A stretch of DNA of 52,499 nucleotides from Candidatus Nitrosopumilus sp. (lineage in GTDB: Archaea > Thermoproteota > Nitrososphaeria > Nitrososphaerales > Nitrosopumilaceae), in NCBI GenBank assembly GCA_028335865.1, contig JAOKTA010000003.1, forward strand, positions 1-52,499. The letters run 5' to 3'. A program made the translations under genes and the position numbers. Shown one piece after another: positions 39,329 through 49,236 of this stretch. Every line of letters begins with the position of its first letter. Positions within the stretch are counted from its first letter, which is position 1. The notes under the pieces were generated by a model. That model was not told the origin of the DNA and searched no databases. It worked only from the letters and a program-made list of their open reading frames with translations.

Positions 39329-39472
39329 CTAATTTTGACATTCTAATTTTCCTTCTATTATTTTATGGCAGAATTCACACTTGTTACACTTTGGACAAAA
39401 CATTGATTTTGTCATTCTTTTACATCCCGGGCATTCACGTTCTGCTATTTCTGCATCAAATACTGTACTCAT
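39329..39472 (-). CDS. Small zinc-ribbon protein MSTVFDAEIAERECPGCKRMTKSMFCPKCNKCEFCHKIIEGKLECQN
   Basis: 47-aa ORF, multiple CxxC. Confidence 0.6.
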   Translation of the reverse strand: MSTVFDAEIAERECPGCKRMTKSMFCPKCNKCEFCHKIIEGKLECQN

Positions 39473-39709
39473 TTCAGTTTAAACTCCAATCTCTTTTTTA
39501 TTAAATTTTTTGAATGGTGTAAACCAAAGCGTTTTGTAGTTTAGAATTGTTTTTTAATTCCAACATGATATTTGAAAGTCTTTTGAAAAATTATTTATTC
39601 GCCTCCTTAAATTCACCAGAGTAATTTTTCATGTATGGTATTTATCAAATTATTTCTGATTTTAAAATTTGTAATTTTGTCCCAAAGATATGTTGAAGTT
39701 AACGTCTCA

Positions 39710-41020
39710 TCAGGGGGTAAGTCTATCCACATCTCTTGGATAAAATGTAGTGTCGCGAATATTCTCAGTTCCAGTCAAGGCCATGATTAATCTCTCAAGA
39801 CCAATTCCGCAACCTGCGTGTGGTGGAACACCGTAATCAAATGCGTTAAGATGGTACTCAAAGGAGTCTGTCTTCATGCCTTTGTTGCTCATTCTTTGAG
39901 CAAGCTCGTCACGTTTTTCAATTCTTGTACTGCCTGAAGACAATTCCAAATCTCCAAACATCAAATCAAATGATTCTGAAATTTTAGGATTGGATTTGCT
40001 GTCTTTCACGTAGAATGGTTTTGGACCCAAAGGCCAGTCTGTAATAAAGTAAAAACCATCAAGGCCTATTTTTTTAAGATTTGAAGGATACAGGTCATCA
40101 CCCCATTCTGTTTTTGCGCCTGCTTTTTGCATCCTGTCCACAAGATCATCGTATGTGTATCTTGGAATGCTTTCTGGAACTGTAATTGGAGCAAATTCAG
40201 AACCAGGGTTTTTTTGAATGTAATCATTAACTGCATTGATTGAAACTTTGATAATGTCCTCGATTCTGCTCATCACGTCATTGTAATCAACAAATGCCTC
40301 TTCCAAGTCTATGGAAATTGCTTCAGCCAAATGTCTGTTTGTCCTTGATGGCTCTGCTCTAAAAATAGGTGCAATTTCGAAAACTTTTTCAAAACTCATC
40401 GTTAGCTGTTCTTTGTACAGCTGGGGGCTTTGAGCTAAAAATGCCTCCTTGTTGTAGTAAAATATCGGGAACAATGCAGCTCCACCTTCAGTAGCTGTCG
40501 CAATCATTTTCGGAGTGTTAATTTCTACAAAATTTTGATCAATAAAGTAATCTCTAATTGTTTTCAGAACCAAACTTCTGGTTTTGAAAACATGTTGCAG
40601 TACATCACGTCTAAGGTCAATTGGTCTTACCTCCAAACGGGTGTCGATGTTTTTTACAGTTTTAGCAGTTGGCTCAAATGGTGGAATTGTTGTAACTTCA
40701 GAAAACACACGCAACTCGTTTGGAATAATTTCAAATCCGCTTGGTGCCTTCTCGGATGCCTTTATTGTTCCAATTACCCCTATGGATGAGTGTGCTTTTA
40801 GAGAAGATATTTTTTCACGTATCTCGTCAGGACAATCCCCTTTCTTTGCAACAATTGAAAGGTCGCCGTTCTTATCTCTAACAGTTGCAAAACTGATGTT
40901 TCCATGACCTCTAACTGTCAAAACCCAGCCCATTACGGTGACCTGAGTTCCGTCCATTGAGGCGTTTAATTCATTAGAATAGTGAGATCTACGCAAGTTT
41001 CCCAGTTCAGTTTCAATCAT
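39710..41020 (-). CDS. aspS: Aspartyl-tRNA synthetase (archaeal type, probably Asp/Asn non-discriminating)
   Basis: FVEINTPKMIATATEGGAALFP, FRAEPSRTNRHL, GCGIGLERLIM; presence of GatCAB. Confidence 0.95.
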   Translation of the reverse strand: MIETELGNLRRSHYSNELNASMDGTQVTVMGWVLTVRGHGNISFATVRDKNGDLSIVAKKGDCPDEIREKISSLKAHSSIGVIGTIKASEKAPSGFEIIPNELRVFSEVTTIPPFEPTAKTVKNIDTRLEVRPIDLRRDVLQHVFKTRSLVLKTIRDYFIDQNFVEINTPKMIATATEGGAALFPIFYYNKEAFLAQSPQLYKEQLTMSFEKVFEIAPIFRAEPSRTNRHLAEAISIDLEEAFVDYNDVMSRIEDIIKVSINAVNDYIQKNPGSEFAPITVPESIPRYTYDDLVDRMQKAGAKTEWGDDLYPSNLKKIGLDGFYFITDWPLGPKPFYVKDSKSNPKISESFDLMFGDLELSSGSTRIEKRDELAQRMSNKGMKTDSFEYHLNAFDYGVPPHAGCGIGLERLIMALTGTENIRDTTFYPRDVDRLTP

Positions 41021-41131
41021 GATTTATAATATTCCCATATTTTTTGGTGTAATTAATTTTTTCAAAAGTATCATTGTAATTCTCAATCTTCACAATCTTT
41101 ATAGTCACCTAATAGAGAAACTCAAAACAAT

Positions 41132-41326
41132 ATGGTAAATATCCTAATTGGACTTGTAATTGCAATGTTCCTAATTGTTGCAGTATATGTCGGATATCAC
41201 GCATCACAGGAGTTTGCAGAGGGTGCTGGAGGCCATAGCATACCAATAGATCTTAAAATTTTAGAAAGCAGTCCTGAATTGTTGCACATTATTGAGAAAC
41301 AGGACGGATACAAATCCATCATTTGA
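41132..41326 (+). CDS. Hypothetical protein, N-terminal TM
   Basis: 64-aa ORF. Confidence 0.5.
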   Translation: MVNILIGLVIAMFLIVAVYVGYHASQEFAEGAGGHSIPIDLKILESSPELLHIIEKQDGYKSII

Positions 41327-41361
41327 TCTTCATACGGTTTTAGATTAATTAAATAGAATTT

Positions 41362-41595
41362 TTGATAACAATCATGACATTAACTAACAGAGAGAAAATA
41401 ATTTCAATAATTTCAAACGGAATTGCCGTATTCTCCCTGTTGCAAGAAAGGGAGGAATTGCCTAAAAATACCACGATGTATGATTTTGTCCTCAAGGTAA
41501 TTCCTGCAGATATAAAATCAGAGCTGAGTGTGGAACTAATTGACGAGGTTTTCAAATACGTCACCTCTGCACACAGCTCTTCCAACGTGCAATAG
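41362..41595 (+). CDS. Hypothetical protein
   Basis: 77-aa ORF. Confidence 0.55.
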   Translation: MITIMTLTNREKIISIISNGIAVFSLLQEREELPKNTTMYDFVLKVIPADIKSELSVELIDEVFKYVTSAHSSSNVQ

Positions 41596-41606
41596 TTTCA
41601 GATGAA

Positions 41607-42215
41607 ATGGAAAAAACAGATTCTGGTAAAATTATTTCAAACTTTACCTCCCTTGATTACGTAGTTCTTTCATGCATGCATTATACGGATTTGAAAGTAA
41701 TGATCAAGATCAACCCCCTGGACTTGGTGGTGAGCTGTGAAAAATTATTTGACTGCGAATTTATGAAAAAAATGAACGGTGAACCGTCATCGGAATTAAA
41801 ATTAAAAATACAAAACTGGTTAAACTCCATAGAGTACAAGCAGTATACCCAAAATACAGCACAGTCCCTAGGTGCAAGCGACAAGCAGAGAATCAGAAAT
41901 ATTTATGCCAAATTAGGATTAAAGCCCCATGATTTATCCGAGCTGACAGATGCCGGAATTAAATTTCTTGAAAGCAAAGAGTTTGAGATAAAACAGAAAT
42001 GGGATGAGATGGTACAAATGAACATCTCACAAGATGCAATTAATTTAAAAAAATCAATAGACAAATATGCAGATTTAATTCCGCTAATGTTTACCACGGG
42101 GATTGCAAACGGTCAGTTATTTTCTGCAATGTTTAAAACAGTAAATTTTGGGATGTACGATTACTTGTCTAAAAACCCGCTCATCCATCCAATCTTTCTG
42201 GATTATCTCAAATAG
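41607..42215 (+). CDS. Hypothetical protein
   Basis: 202-aa ORF. Confidence 0.6.
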   Translation: MEKTDSGKIISNFTSLDYVVLSCMHYTDLKVMIKINPLDLVVSCEKLFDCEFMKKMNGEPSSELKLKIQNWLNSIEYKQYTQNTAQSLGASDKQRIRNIYAKLGLKPHDLSELTDAGIKFLESKEFEIKQKWDEMVQMNISQDAINLKKSIDKYADLIPLMFTTGIANGQLFSAMFKTVNFGMYDYLSKNPLIHPIFLDYLK

Positions 42216-42233
42216 ACGATATTTGCAAACAAG

Positions 42234-42436
42234 ATGTCAGAAGAAAATAAATTCTGTCTGCACATAATCAAAGCGTGCATTGCGATGACAAGAGAACACT
42301 GTTTGTATTAAAACAAGGAATTGAAGAAACATGGGAGGAATTAAAGAAAACGGATTTTGGCGACAAGGGTTTGATTGAAAAGCTGTCGGAGGAAATTCAG
42401 GAATATTTTGAATACAAAAATGCGCCGTCAAATTAA
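42234..42436 (+). pseudogene. Possible frameshifted small ORF
   Basis: MSEENKFCLHIIKACIAMTREHCLY* then other frame LFVLKQGIEETWEELKKTDFGDKGLIEKLSEEIQEYFEYKNAPSN*. Confidence 0.4.
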
Positions 42437-42852
42437 AAATTATCATAAATCAGATATATCAATTCTCATTCTGAAATAACCCTCACCTCTTAACCTCACG
42501 ATCAGTTATTGGGTATAGTCAAGGTGATAATTCACTGAACTCCATACAAGAAGCACTCTAACCATACTGTATGAGTCAGGGATTATCATCAATTTCATAA
42601 AAAAACCATTGATTCGCGATCTACAAATACTAGTGCGATCCACAATAAGTTAGTCTTGGTGGGATAAAGAACGTCGATACGTCATATCTCTTCAGGACGC
42701 AAAATTTTCAATTAACTGGTTTAGCCATCTGTGTTTTTTCAGCCCCCATCATGAGCATACAAAACATATCTCAAGTTTGTTAATTCCTTGCAGGGCTCGT
42801 TTATTTGCATACCAATGAAAATAAATAAAATTATGACGTGATGAATAATTCT

Positions 42853-43623
42853 CTACCCTAGTGTAAATACGGAACCATCTTCTGGGTTGCCATCTATGTC
42901 AAAACCATATTCGTTGTACTTTGTTCCAGTTTTTTCATGAAGTCTATCCACGTCAAAACCAAAGTCGTTGTATTTTTTTCCAGTTTTTTTATAAAGTTTA
43001 TTTTTATTAAATCCGTCCTTGTTGTACCCGTCTTTGCCAAATCCGTCCTTGTTGTACCCGTCCTTGTTGTATCCATTTTTGCTATACCCGTCCATGTCAT
43101 ACCCGTCTTTGCCAAAATTACTTTGGGTGTGTTTGTTGAATCCTGTATCCTTGTTGTACCCGTCTAGATTAAACCCGTCCGCATCACATCCGTCCTTGTC
43201 ATACCCGTCCATGTCATACCCGTCTTTGCCAAAATTACTTTGGGTGTGTTTGTTGAATCCGGTATCCTTGTTGAATCCGTCCTTGTTGTACCCGTCTATG
43301 TCAAGTTCATACTGATTAAAGCCGTCCTTGGTAAACCCGTCCTTGTTGAATCCATATTTGTCATACCCGTCGATGTCATACCCGTCTTCAGCACACTTTG
43401 TTCGAGTGTGCTTGTTAATCCCTGTGTCCTTGTGAAACAATCTGTAATCATAATCTTCCTCATCCCACTTTTGGTTAGTAATTTTATGAATTCCATCTCG
43501 GTTAAAACCACGTCTGTTATTTCCCTCTATGTCAAATCTTAATTCGTCATACTTTGTTCCAGTAATTTTGTGTATTCCGTCCCCGTTCCACTGTGAACTT
43601 GAATCTGCAGTCATGAAGAACAT
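42853..43623 (-). CDS. Repeat protein mixing GYDxDG units with TGTKYxExGFDxDG and DTGFNKHTQSNFGKDG units
   Basis: Repeat pattern in translation; related to 36167 protein. Confidence 0.75.
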   Translation of the reverse strand: MFFMTADSSSQWNGDGIHKITGTKYDELRFDIEGNNRRGFNRDGIHKITNQKWDEEDYDYRLFHKDTGINKHTRTKCAEDGYDIDGYDKYGFNKDGFTKDGFNQYELDIDGYNKDGFNKDTGFNKHTQSNFGKDGYDMDGYDKDGCDADGFNLDGYNKDTGFNKHTQSNFGKDGYDMDGYSKNGYNKDGYNKDGFGKDGYNKDGFNKNKLYKKTGKKYNDFGFDVDRLHEKTGTKYNEYGFDIDGNPEDGSVFTLG

Positions 43624-43715
43624 ATCAGAGCGAAGGTTAAAAATTAATCAAAATAAAAAATTAAAAAAATACTCGCAATGAGTAAATTTTAGTCGTATTT
43701 TGAAATAATTTTAGC

Positions 43716-43835
43716 ATGTGGGAGGTAATGGACAAAGATAATGTAGCTGAAAATAATGCATGTGACAAAAATGTTGAGGTAGAAAATTACAACGTAAGTT
43801 ACTACAGCAAAGACACCACAGAGGAAATAAGATAA
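43716..43835 (+). CDS. Small acidic protein MWEVMDKDNVAENNACDKNVEVENYNVSYYSKDTTEEIR
   Basis: 39-aa ORF. Confidence 0.3.
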   Translation: MWEVMDKDNVAENNACDKNVEVENYNVSYYSKDTTEEIR

Positions 43836-43954
43836 ATGCATAAAACATTAAGCGATAAATGATGATGATGAAATTTTCTAAATGTAAAAAAACATTAGAA
43901 AAAAAATCCCCGGCAAGAGGTTTGTGAGTTAATCAGAACTGCATACCCTATGAC

Positions 43955-44692
43955 ATGATCAAAATAAATAAAATCAAGGACATCACATTTGTTCTAGCTG
44001 CAGTTACAGATTTTTCAGATTCAATGGGATATTGTGAGTACAAAGTCCCACTATCAATACAGGGGGTAAAACCTAGACCGTCCCAGGCATTAATTCAAGG
44101 AACAAAAGCACATCATGAAAAAGACGTTTACGAGAAAGAACACGTCGAATTAGAACCTGTAACCGTAACTGAAATCAAAGATGAGAAAAAAGATATCGAG
44201 TTTGCACGTGAAAACATTTACTCCACACTAACCCTTCCTTTTGAATTTCCAACTGAAAATGTCATTGTTTCATTGTCTGGAAGAATTGATAAAATCATGC
44301 GAGTTGACGGTACCCTGATAGTTCAAGACGATAAATTTGTAGCAAAACCACAGACGTATGATTCCAAAACGCAGCCATACCCCGGTCAATTGCTTCAGGT
44401 ATTGACATATCTTAATTCAAATTATTCCTCAAAAAGAAGGGCAAACCCTGATGATTATTTGGATATGTCCCATACGCAAAAACAATGGCAACTTCGAATT
44501 TGTGACAGAAAAACCAGGGAGCCATACAAGATATTTTCTGAAGTCCAAGACCCCTTTTCACTGCATTATCTGCACACATCACTTGAGAGATTTGCCAGCA
44601 TCGCAGTGAACCTTACAGAGCCACAGCATCACAACAACAAACGAAAGTGCGACGCATGCGGTTTGAAGAATGCCTGTGAATTTAGATTGTGA
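43955..44692 (+). CDS. Cas4/RecB-like PD-(D/E)XK nuclease
   Basis: SGRIDKI..LIVQDDKF, GQLLQVLTYL, C-terminal CDACGLKNACEF cysteine cluster. Confidence 0.75.
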   Translation: MIKINKIKDITFVLAAVTDFSDSMGYCEYKVPLSIQGVKPRPSQALIQGTKAHHEKDVYEKEHVELEPVTVTEIKDEKKDIEFARENIYSTLTLPFEFPTENVIVSLSGRIDKIMRVDGTLIVQDDKFVAKPQTYDSKTQPYPGQLLQVLTYLNSNYSSKRRANPDDYLDMSHTQKQWQLRICDRKTREPYKIFSEVQDPFSLHYLHTSLERFASIAVNLTEPQHHNNKRKCDACGLKNACEFRL

Positions 44693-44800
44693 TCATGACG
44701 GAATTTGGGATCTATGTGATCAACTACACAGTTTAATTGAGAGAGAAAAACACCCAATCTGCATGTATAATTTAAAAAATAAAAACACGAGGTTAGTAAA

Positions 44801-45727
44801 TTGAATAAAGAATCATCAGCAATCAATCCATCAAGTCTGGAATACATCCAAGTAACACCTGAGGACCACTATGTTCGTAAAGTACCGGCATATCACGAGA
44901 TTAGAAACGAGTTTAAAATCTACGATGGGCTACTTGCAAGCAGAAAGCCACTGTTAATCCAGGGACCAAAAGGAATCGGCAAGACTCTCAGTATTGCAAA
45001 ATGGGTATCCAAAAAAGCAAAAATGCCATTTATTCAATACGATTGTAGTGAGGGAACAAAAGAAAGTAACCTCATCGGTCGTTCTATAATTCACAAAAGT
45101 GGAACTACCCCGTTCAAGCTGGGCGTAATTCCAACAGCAATTGAACTTGCAAACAAAGCAAAAATTGCAGTTCTGTGTCTTGAAGAAGTTGGCTCACTGG
45201 CACCTGCCATGCAAAAATTACTCAACCCTCTACTGGATTGGCGTTCTGGATTGTACGTTGATGCCCTTGACAAAACATTTCACTTGGAAGAGGATGCAAA
45301 ACTGATAGTTTTTGCAACAAGCAACCCAAGCAACAACGGTGGAATTTACGAGTTAAACCAGGATCTAAAAAGTAGATTTGCAATTTGGAACTGGAATTAT
45401 CCTGAGACCAAAGATGAAATGTCAATGGTAAATTTGACTGACATTCCAAAAGAATTCTCAAAAGGCATATTTCTATTGGCAATGGAAACAAGAGCACTTG
45501 AGAAGAACGGAAGTTTAGACTATGCAATATCTACCAGAGACATATCTGATGCATTTCACCTGTACCGCAGCTACAAGTCAGTTGACGGAATTAACGCAGA
45601 ACAACTAGTTTTAGATTTAAAAATACTAGGAAACTATGATGCAGAGGATCAAATTGACACAATCAAGTCACGTATAGAAAGCATCTTTGGTAAAGCAATG
45701 TTTGACGTGTCAAGTAAAACTCAATAA
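44801..45727 (+). CDS. MoxR/CbbQ-type AAA+ ATPase (TTG start)
   Basis: Walker A GPKGIGKTLS, Walker B IAVLCLEEVG, FATSNP sensor, DLKSRF arginine finger. Confidence 0.9.
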   Translation: MNKESSAINPSSLEYIQVTPEDHYVRKVPAYHEIRNEFKIYDGLLASRKPLLIQGPKGIGKTLSIAKWVSKKAKMPFIQYDCSEGTKESNLIGRSIIHKSGTTPFKLGVIPTAIELANKAKIAVLCLEEVGSLAPAMQKLLNPLLDWRSGLYVDALDKTFHLEEDAKLIVFATSNPSNNGGIYELNQDLKSRFAIWNWNYPETKDEMSMVNLTDIPKEFSKGIFLLAMETRALEKNGSLDYAISTRDISDAFHLYRSYKSVDGINAEQLVLDLKILGNYDAEDQIDTIKSRIESIFGKAMFDVSSKTQ

Positions 45728-46521
45728 TGTTTCTGATTTCAGAAAGTAACAATCTAAATTTTGAAAAAAATTCAGAGTACGAAATATATCATAACATGAT
45801 TGGCATCTTTGAGCAATTAAAAAAAAAGAAAATCAAGCTAAATCTTGTTGATGGCAATGCAGTTGAACTAGATAATACCGGCGCAGAATACGAGATAAGA
45901 CTTGGAATTGAACCCGAGGTTGAAACGCCAAAAACAAAACTAGAAAGAATTCTTTCAAAAATAATTTTTAACTCCCCCGATAAAGAATTTAAAAAATACA
46001 TCGATACCATAAAACCCGATACGACCAAGATACAGCACACATTACTTTTAAAAAATTTAAAAATTATCTACGATATTTTAGAAATTAGGCGTGTTGAGTC
46101 ATGCTATGGGGAAATTTATCCAGGCGCAAACGACAGATTTGTGGATGCAAGAGTTGAGAATTTTAAAAAACAAGTCCCAGAGGATGTAATTCCAATTGAC
46201 CCAATAGAAGCGCTACGTTTTGCAAGATATGATCAAACTGATTTAGTCCTAAAAAGTGAGTTCAAAGCTGCCATTGACTACATCAAAGCAGTGGAACTGA
46301 CAGGAAAGAAGGGGGCATATGATCTTGCTTTGATGTACTGGGAAAAAGTTGTTCAGGAATTTTTGTTCAGAAAGAAAGAAACAAACGAGAACCAGGAACT
46401 GGAGGACTTTCTTAGCGATGATGTTCGAAACCAAAAGTCAAAGGACGGTACTGAGGAATCAAAAACAAATTCAGAACAAAATGACGACAAGTCTTCAAAA
46501 AACTTTAGAGGATGTAGTTAA
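45727..46521 (+). CDS. Hypothetical protein between MoxR and VWA genes
   Basis: 264-aa ORF overlapping both neighbours. Confidence 0.7.
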   Translation: MFLISESNNLNFEKNSEYEIYHNMIGIFEQLKKKKIKLNLVDGNAVELDNTGAEYEIRLGIEPEVETPKTKLERILSKIIFNSPDKEFKKYIDTIKPDTTKIQHTLLLKNLKIIYDILEIRRVESCYGEIYPGANDRFVDARVENFKKQVPEDVIPIDPIEALRFARYDQTDLVLKSEFKAAIDYIKAVELTGKKGAYDLALMYWEKVVQEFLFRKKETNENQELEDFLSDDVRNQKSKDGTEESKTNSEQNDDKSSKNFRGCS

Positions 46522-47545
46522 CGAAAAAATTGAGGAGGAGGGAGAGGACAAGTCAAAGGAAAAGGACGGAGGAACAAAGGAGGAAAAAGTTGCAGAGGCC
46601 AAAAAAAGCAAACTGCTATCTGATTTTAAAAATCCGTTTGAGCTTGACGACAAAAGCAAATCCAGCTTTGAGGACACACGTGAAAGGCTAAAAAAATCAG
46701 GAAAAAAAGAAATCTCATCCATAGAGAAGGAACTGGAAAAAATTTCGAAAAAGAAGGTGATACAGAAAGCCAACTGGAACAACATCCAGAGTCACATCAC
46801 CGTAAACGATCACAAGCATACGGATTTAATTGAATTTAACAAAACGACATCCAGAAAATTAAAAAGCACGTTTAAAAAAATTCAGGGCGGAAGAATGAGC
46901 GAGGTTGACTCCACGGGAGAGGACATTGACGTCGAGGCATACATTGACTTTAAAATCAACAAGATTGGAAAGTTCTTAATCAATACCAAGAAATTTTCAG
47001 GCTTTGATATCATCCTGGCAATTGACGAGAGTTCATCCATGGGGGACCACATGGACACAGTCAAGCGAATGTGTGCAACACTTTACGACTCAATATCGGA
47101 CCTGCCCCACGTCAGACTTACAATCATGGGCTGGAACGGAACTGCAGGCCATTGCTACATCAAAAAAATTACAAAACCGACACAGATTGGCTCACTTGAG
47201 GCATTTGGAGAGACACCGCTTGCAATGGCAATCGGGTATGCAAAGCACGAGATTGAAAAAATGACCAGTCAGAGACGTCTGTTTTTCCTGATTACGGACG
47301 GACATCCAAACGAGCACGGCGACATTGCAATCGCAAGAAAGGCAATCAAGCAGATGCATCACAAGGGAATCAGCTGCAACGGAATCTATGTCGGGGACAA
47401 CACCGCAGAGAACACCTCACAGATGAAGGAGATTTTTCTGGACAACTTTGTCATTTGTGAAAATTTTGACTATGTGGACACGTATCTTATGGATAAGATT
47501 AGCAAGCAGATTATTCGCTCAATTAAAAAAGTCAACTTCAACTAG
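46481..47545 (+). CDS. VWA (CoxE/CobT-like) MIDAS domain protein (start revised from ORF-track 46349)
   Basis: IILAIDESSSMGDHMDTVKRMC MIDAS, FGETPLAMAIGYA, FFLITDGHPNE. Confidence 0.85.
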   Translation: MTTSLQKTLEDVVNEKIEEEGEDKSKEKDGGTKEEKVAEAKKSKLLSDFKNPFELDDKSKSSFEDTRERLKKSGKKEISSIEKELEKISKKKVIQKANWNNIQSHITVNDHKHTDLIEFNKTTSRKLKSTFKKIQGGRMSEVDSTGEDIDVEAYIDFKINKIGKFLINTKKFSGFDIILAIDESSSMGDHMDTVKRMCATLYDSISDLPHVRLTIMGWNGTAGHCYIKKITKPTQIGSLEAFGETPLAMAIGYAKHEIEKMTSQRRLFFLITDGHPNEHGDIAIARKAIKQMHHKGISCNGIYVGDNTAENTSQMKEIFLDNFVICENFDYVDTYLMDKISKQIIRSIKKVNFN

Positions 47546-47616
47546 AATTAAAAAAAATATTCAGACTGTGAGTAATTTGTTTTGATTATATGCTAATTAG
47601 AAAACTCATGTAATGA

Positions 47617-47841
47617 TCATCCAACCCCCAATTTCATATCGTTGTTTTTTTGTGTCGGTAATTGGGTTGCACTAATTGCTTTCTTTAGTAACCCGCCAAT
47701 AGTCCCAGATGAGGATTTCAACTGAATTGATACAAATTCTTCACAGTTGATGAGGGTTCTTCTTTTTACAATTACGACCTCATTAACTTTGGATTCCTCT
47801 GTACTTGATTGCACTTCTTGTGTTTCGATTTGTTCTGTCAT
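47617..47841 (-). CDS. Hypothetical 74-aa protein (MTEQIETQEVQSSTEESKVNEVVIVKRRTLIN...)
   Basis: ORF; decayed paralog at 50587. Confidence 0.6.
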   Translation of the reverse strand: MTEQIETQEVQSSTEESKVNEVVIVKRRTLINCEEFVSIQLKSSSGTIGGLLKKAISATQLPTQKNNDMKLGVG

Positions 47842-47880
47842 TGGTTATTATACAATAATGATAGATAATAATAATAACAC

Positions 47881-47906
47881 CATAGTATGCATACTAATCA
47901 TACTAT
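47881..47906. promoter_or_regulatory. Candidate operator TAGTATGCATACTAATCATACTA
   Basis: 14-bp perfect palindrome TAGTATGCATACTA (47883-47896) plus third half-site at 9-bp spacing. Confidence 0.55.
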
Positions 47907-47907
47907 A

Positions 47908-48654
47908 ATGACAAATCTAGCCACGTTTCGAGTGCATATTGCCCCTTTAGGCTTTGAAATTGACAGAATTGTCATCCCCCTCAAACAAACAAAGGCAGAC
48001 AGATTATGGGTAATATCTAATGATAGTCGTCCTAATGATAAATCCACACCATATCTGGAGAAAATAAAAAAAGAATGTAAAAAGATGGGAATTGAGGTTA
48101 AGGTGGCATACAGTGACAGACTGAGTCTTTTCAAAGCAATAAAATCAATCAAAGACATTATTTCTCAAGAAAAAGGTAATTACATTTACGTAAATGTTGC
48201 ATCAGGATCAAAAATACAGGCAATTGCATGTATGATGGCATGTATGGTGTTAAAGGAGTGCGATAACTTACAACCGTTCTATGCAGAACCTGAAAGTTAT
48301 GCCGCATTTGAAGGAAAGCAACAATCATTTGGAATCAAAGATACAATCCCCCTACCAATATACGAGATACAAACCCCAAAACCAAAATTGCTTGCAGCAT
48401 TAAAAATAGTTTCAGACCAACCAAACCAAAAAATTACAAAAAAAGAAATGGCACAAATTGCAGAGGAGCAAAAAATCATCACAGTGAATGCAGAGGATGA
48501 AAATCACTCGCAAGCAAGATTTGCAAGCTTGGATAAGAACATCATAGCACCATTAGAAAAAGAATGGAAGTTTATCGAGGTTGAAAAAATTGGAAGAAAC
48601 CGCTGGATAAAAATTACTCAAGAAGGAAAAGACGCAGCAGAATTTTTACTTTAA
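47908..48654 (+). CDS. CARF-like wHTH regulator (HFX_2341/DUF6293-type); start revised from 47887
   Basis: FRVHIAPLGFEIDRIVIPL, YVNVASGSKIQAIACMMA (CARF-like), C-terminal wHTH. Confidence 0.75.
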   Translation: MTNLATFRVHIAPLGFEIDRIVIPLKQTKADRLWVISNDSRPNDKSTPYLEKIKKECKKMGIEVKVAYSDRLSLFKAIKSIKDIISQEKGNYIYVNVASGSKIQAIACMMACMVLKECDNLQPFYAEPESYAAFEGKQQSFGIKDTIPLPIYEIQTPKPKLLAALKIVSDQPNQKITKKEMAQIAEEQKIITVNAEDENHSQARFASLDKNIIAPLEKEWKFIEVEKIGRNRWIKITQEGKDAAEFLL

Positions 48655-49194
48655 TTCTTTTTCCCACAACTTTCTAAACTCTGGCATTTCTTTGTGTAAC
48701 CATGCATACCATTTTACAAATTCAGCAGTTTCATTTTTGATATAATCTATAATCTCATCATACTTTTTTACATCATACCAGTGAACAACTGGACTTCCGC
48801 TGTGGGATTTACCTGTTAGTTTATCCAGCCCTGATCCCCTGAACTCCCCCTTGTTCATCATAATTCCAATGGCATGCAAGTCAATACATGGCCTGGACAG
48901 TATAGTAATTGGAAATAAATCATATTTTGCAGACTTTTCTAAAAGAAATTTGTGCTCAAATCCCAAATTATACCCGACTGGAACAAAATCAAACGAGTAA
49001 TTGTTAGTAATTGGTGAATCCTCGATGAATTTTCTTAGCATTTCCCCCTCGCCCAATTCCCATTCTTTGAGTATGGTCAATTCCCCCAGTTGTTTGCCCG
49101 TACCGCGCTCAAGTTCCACGTACTGGATGGTGGTTATCTTGCTTTCAACCTCATCAAGACCCGTAGTTTCGATATCCAGGTAGTAATTTCCCAC
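48646..49194 (-). CDS. DnaQ-like (DEDD) 3'-5' exonuclease / RNase H-like
   Basis: YYLDIETTGLD (Exo I), VGYNLGFEHKFLL (Exo II). Confidence 0.75.
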   Translation of the reverse strand: MGNYYLDIETTGLDEVESKITTIQYVELERGTGKQLGELTILKEWELGEGEMLRKFIEDSPITNNYSFDFVPVGYNLGFEHKFLLEKSAKYDLFPITILSRPCIDLHAIGIMMNKGEFRGSGLDKLTGKSHSGSPVVHWYDVKKYDEIIDYIKNETAEFVKWYAWLHKEMPEFRKLWEKELK

Positions 49195-49236
49195 ATTGTT
49201 GCTTGGTTTTTGGATATTTTACTATGATCATTAATT

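Noticed and set aside
42937-43542. Plus-strand repetitive ORFs at 42937, 43019 and 43240
   Set aside because: Antisense/alternative-frame artefacts of the repeat protein 42853..43623
45091-45527. Minus ORFs antisense to the MoxR ATPase
   Set aside because: Sense-strand AAA+ motifs are clear
46349-46480. N-terminal extension of the VWA ORF
   Set aside because: Overlaps the well-formed 45727..46521 frame; composition (MFRNFCSERKKQTRTRNWRT) looks non-coding, so the start was moved to 46481
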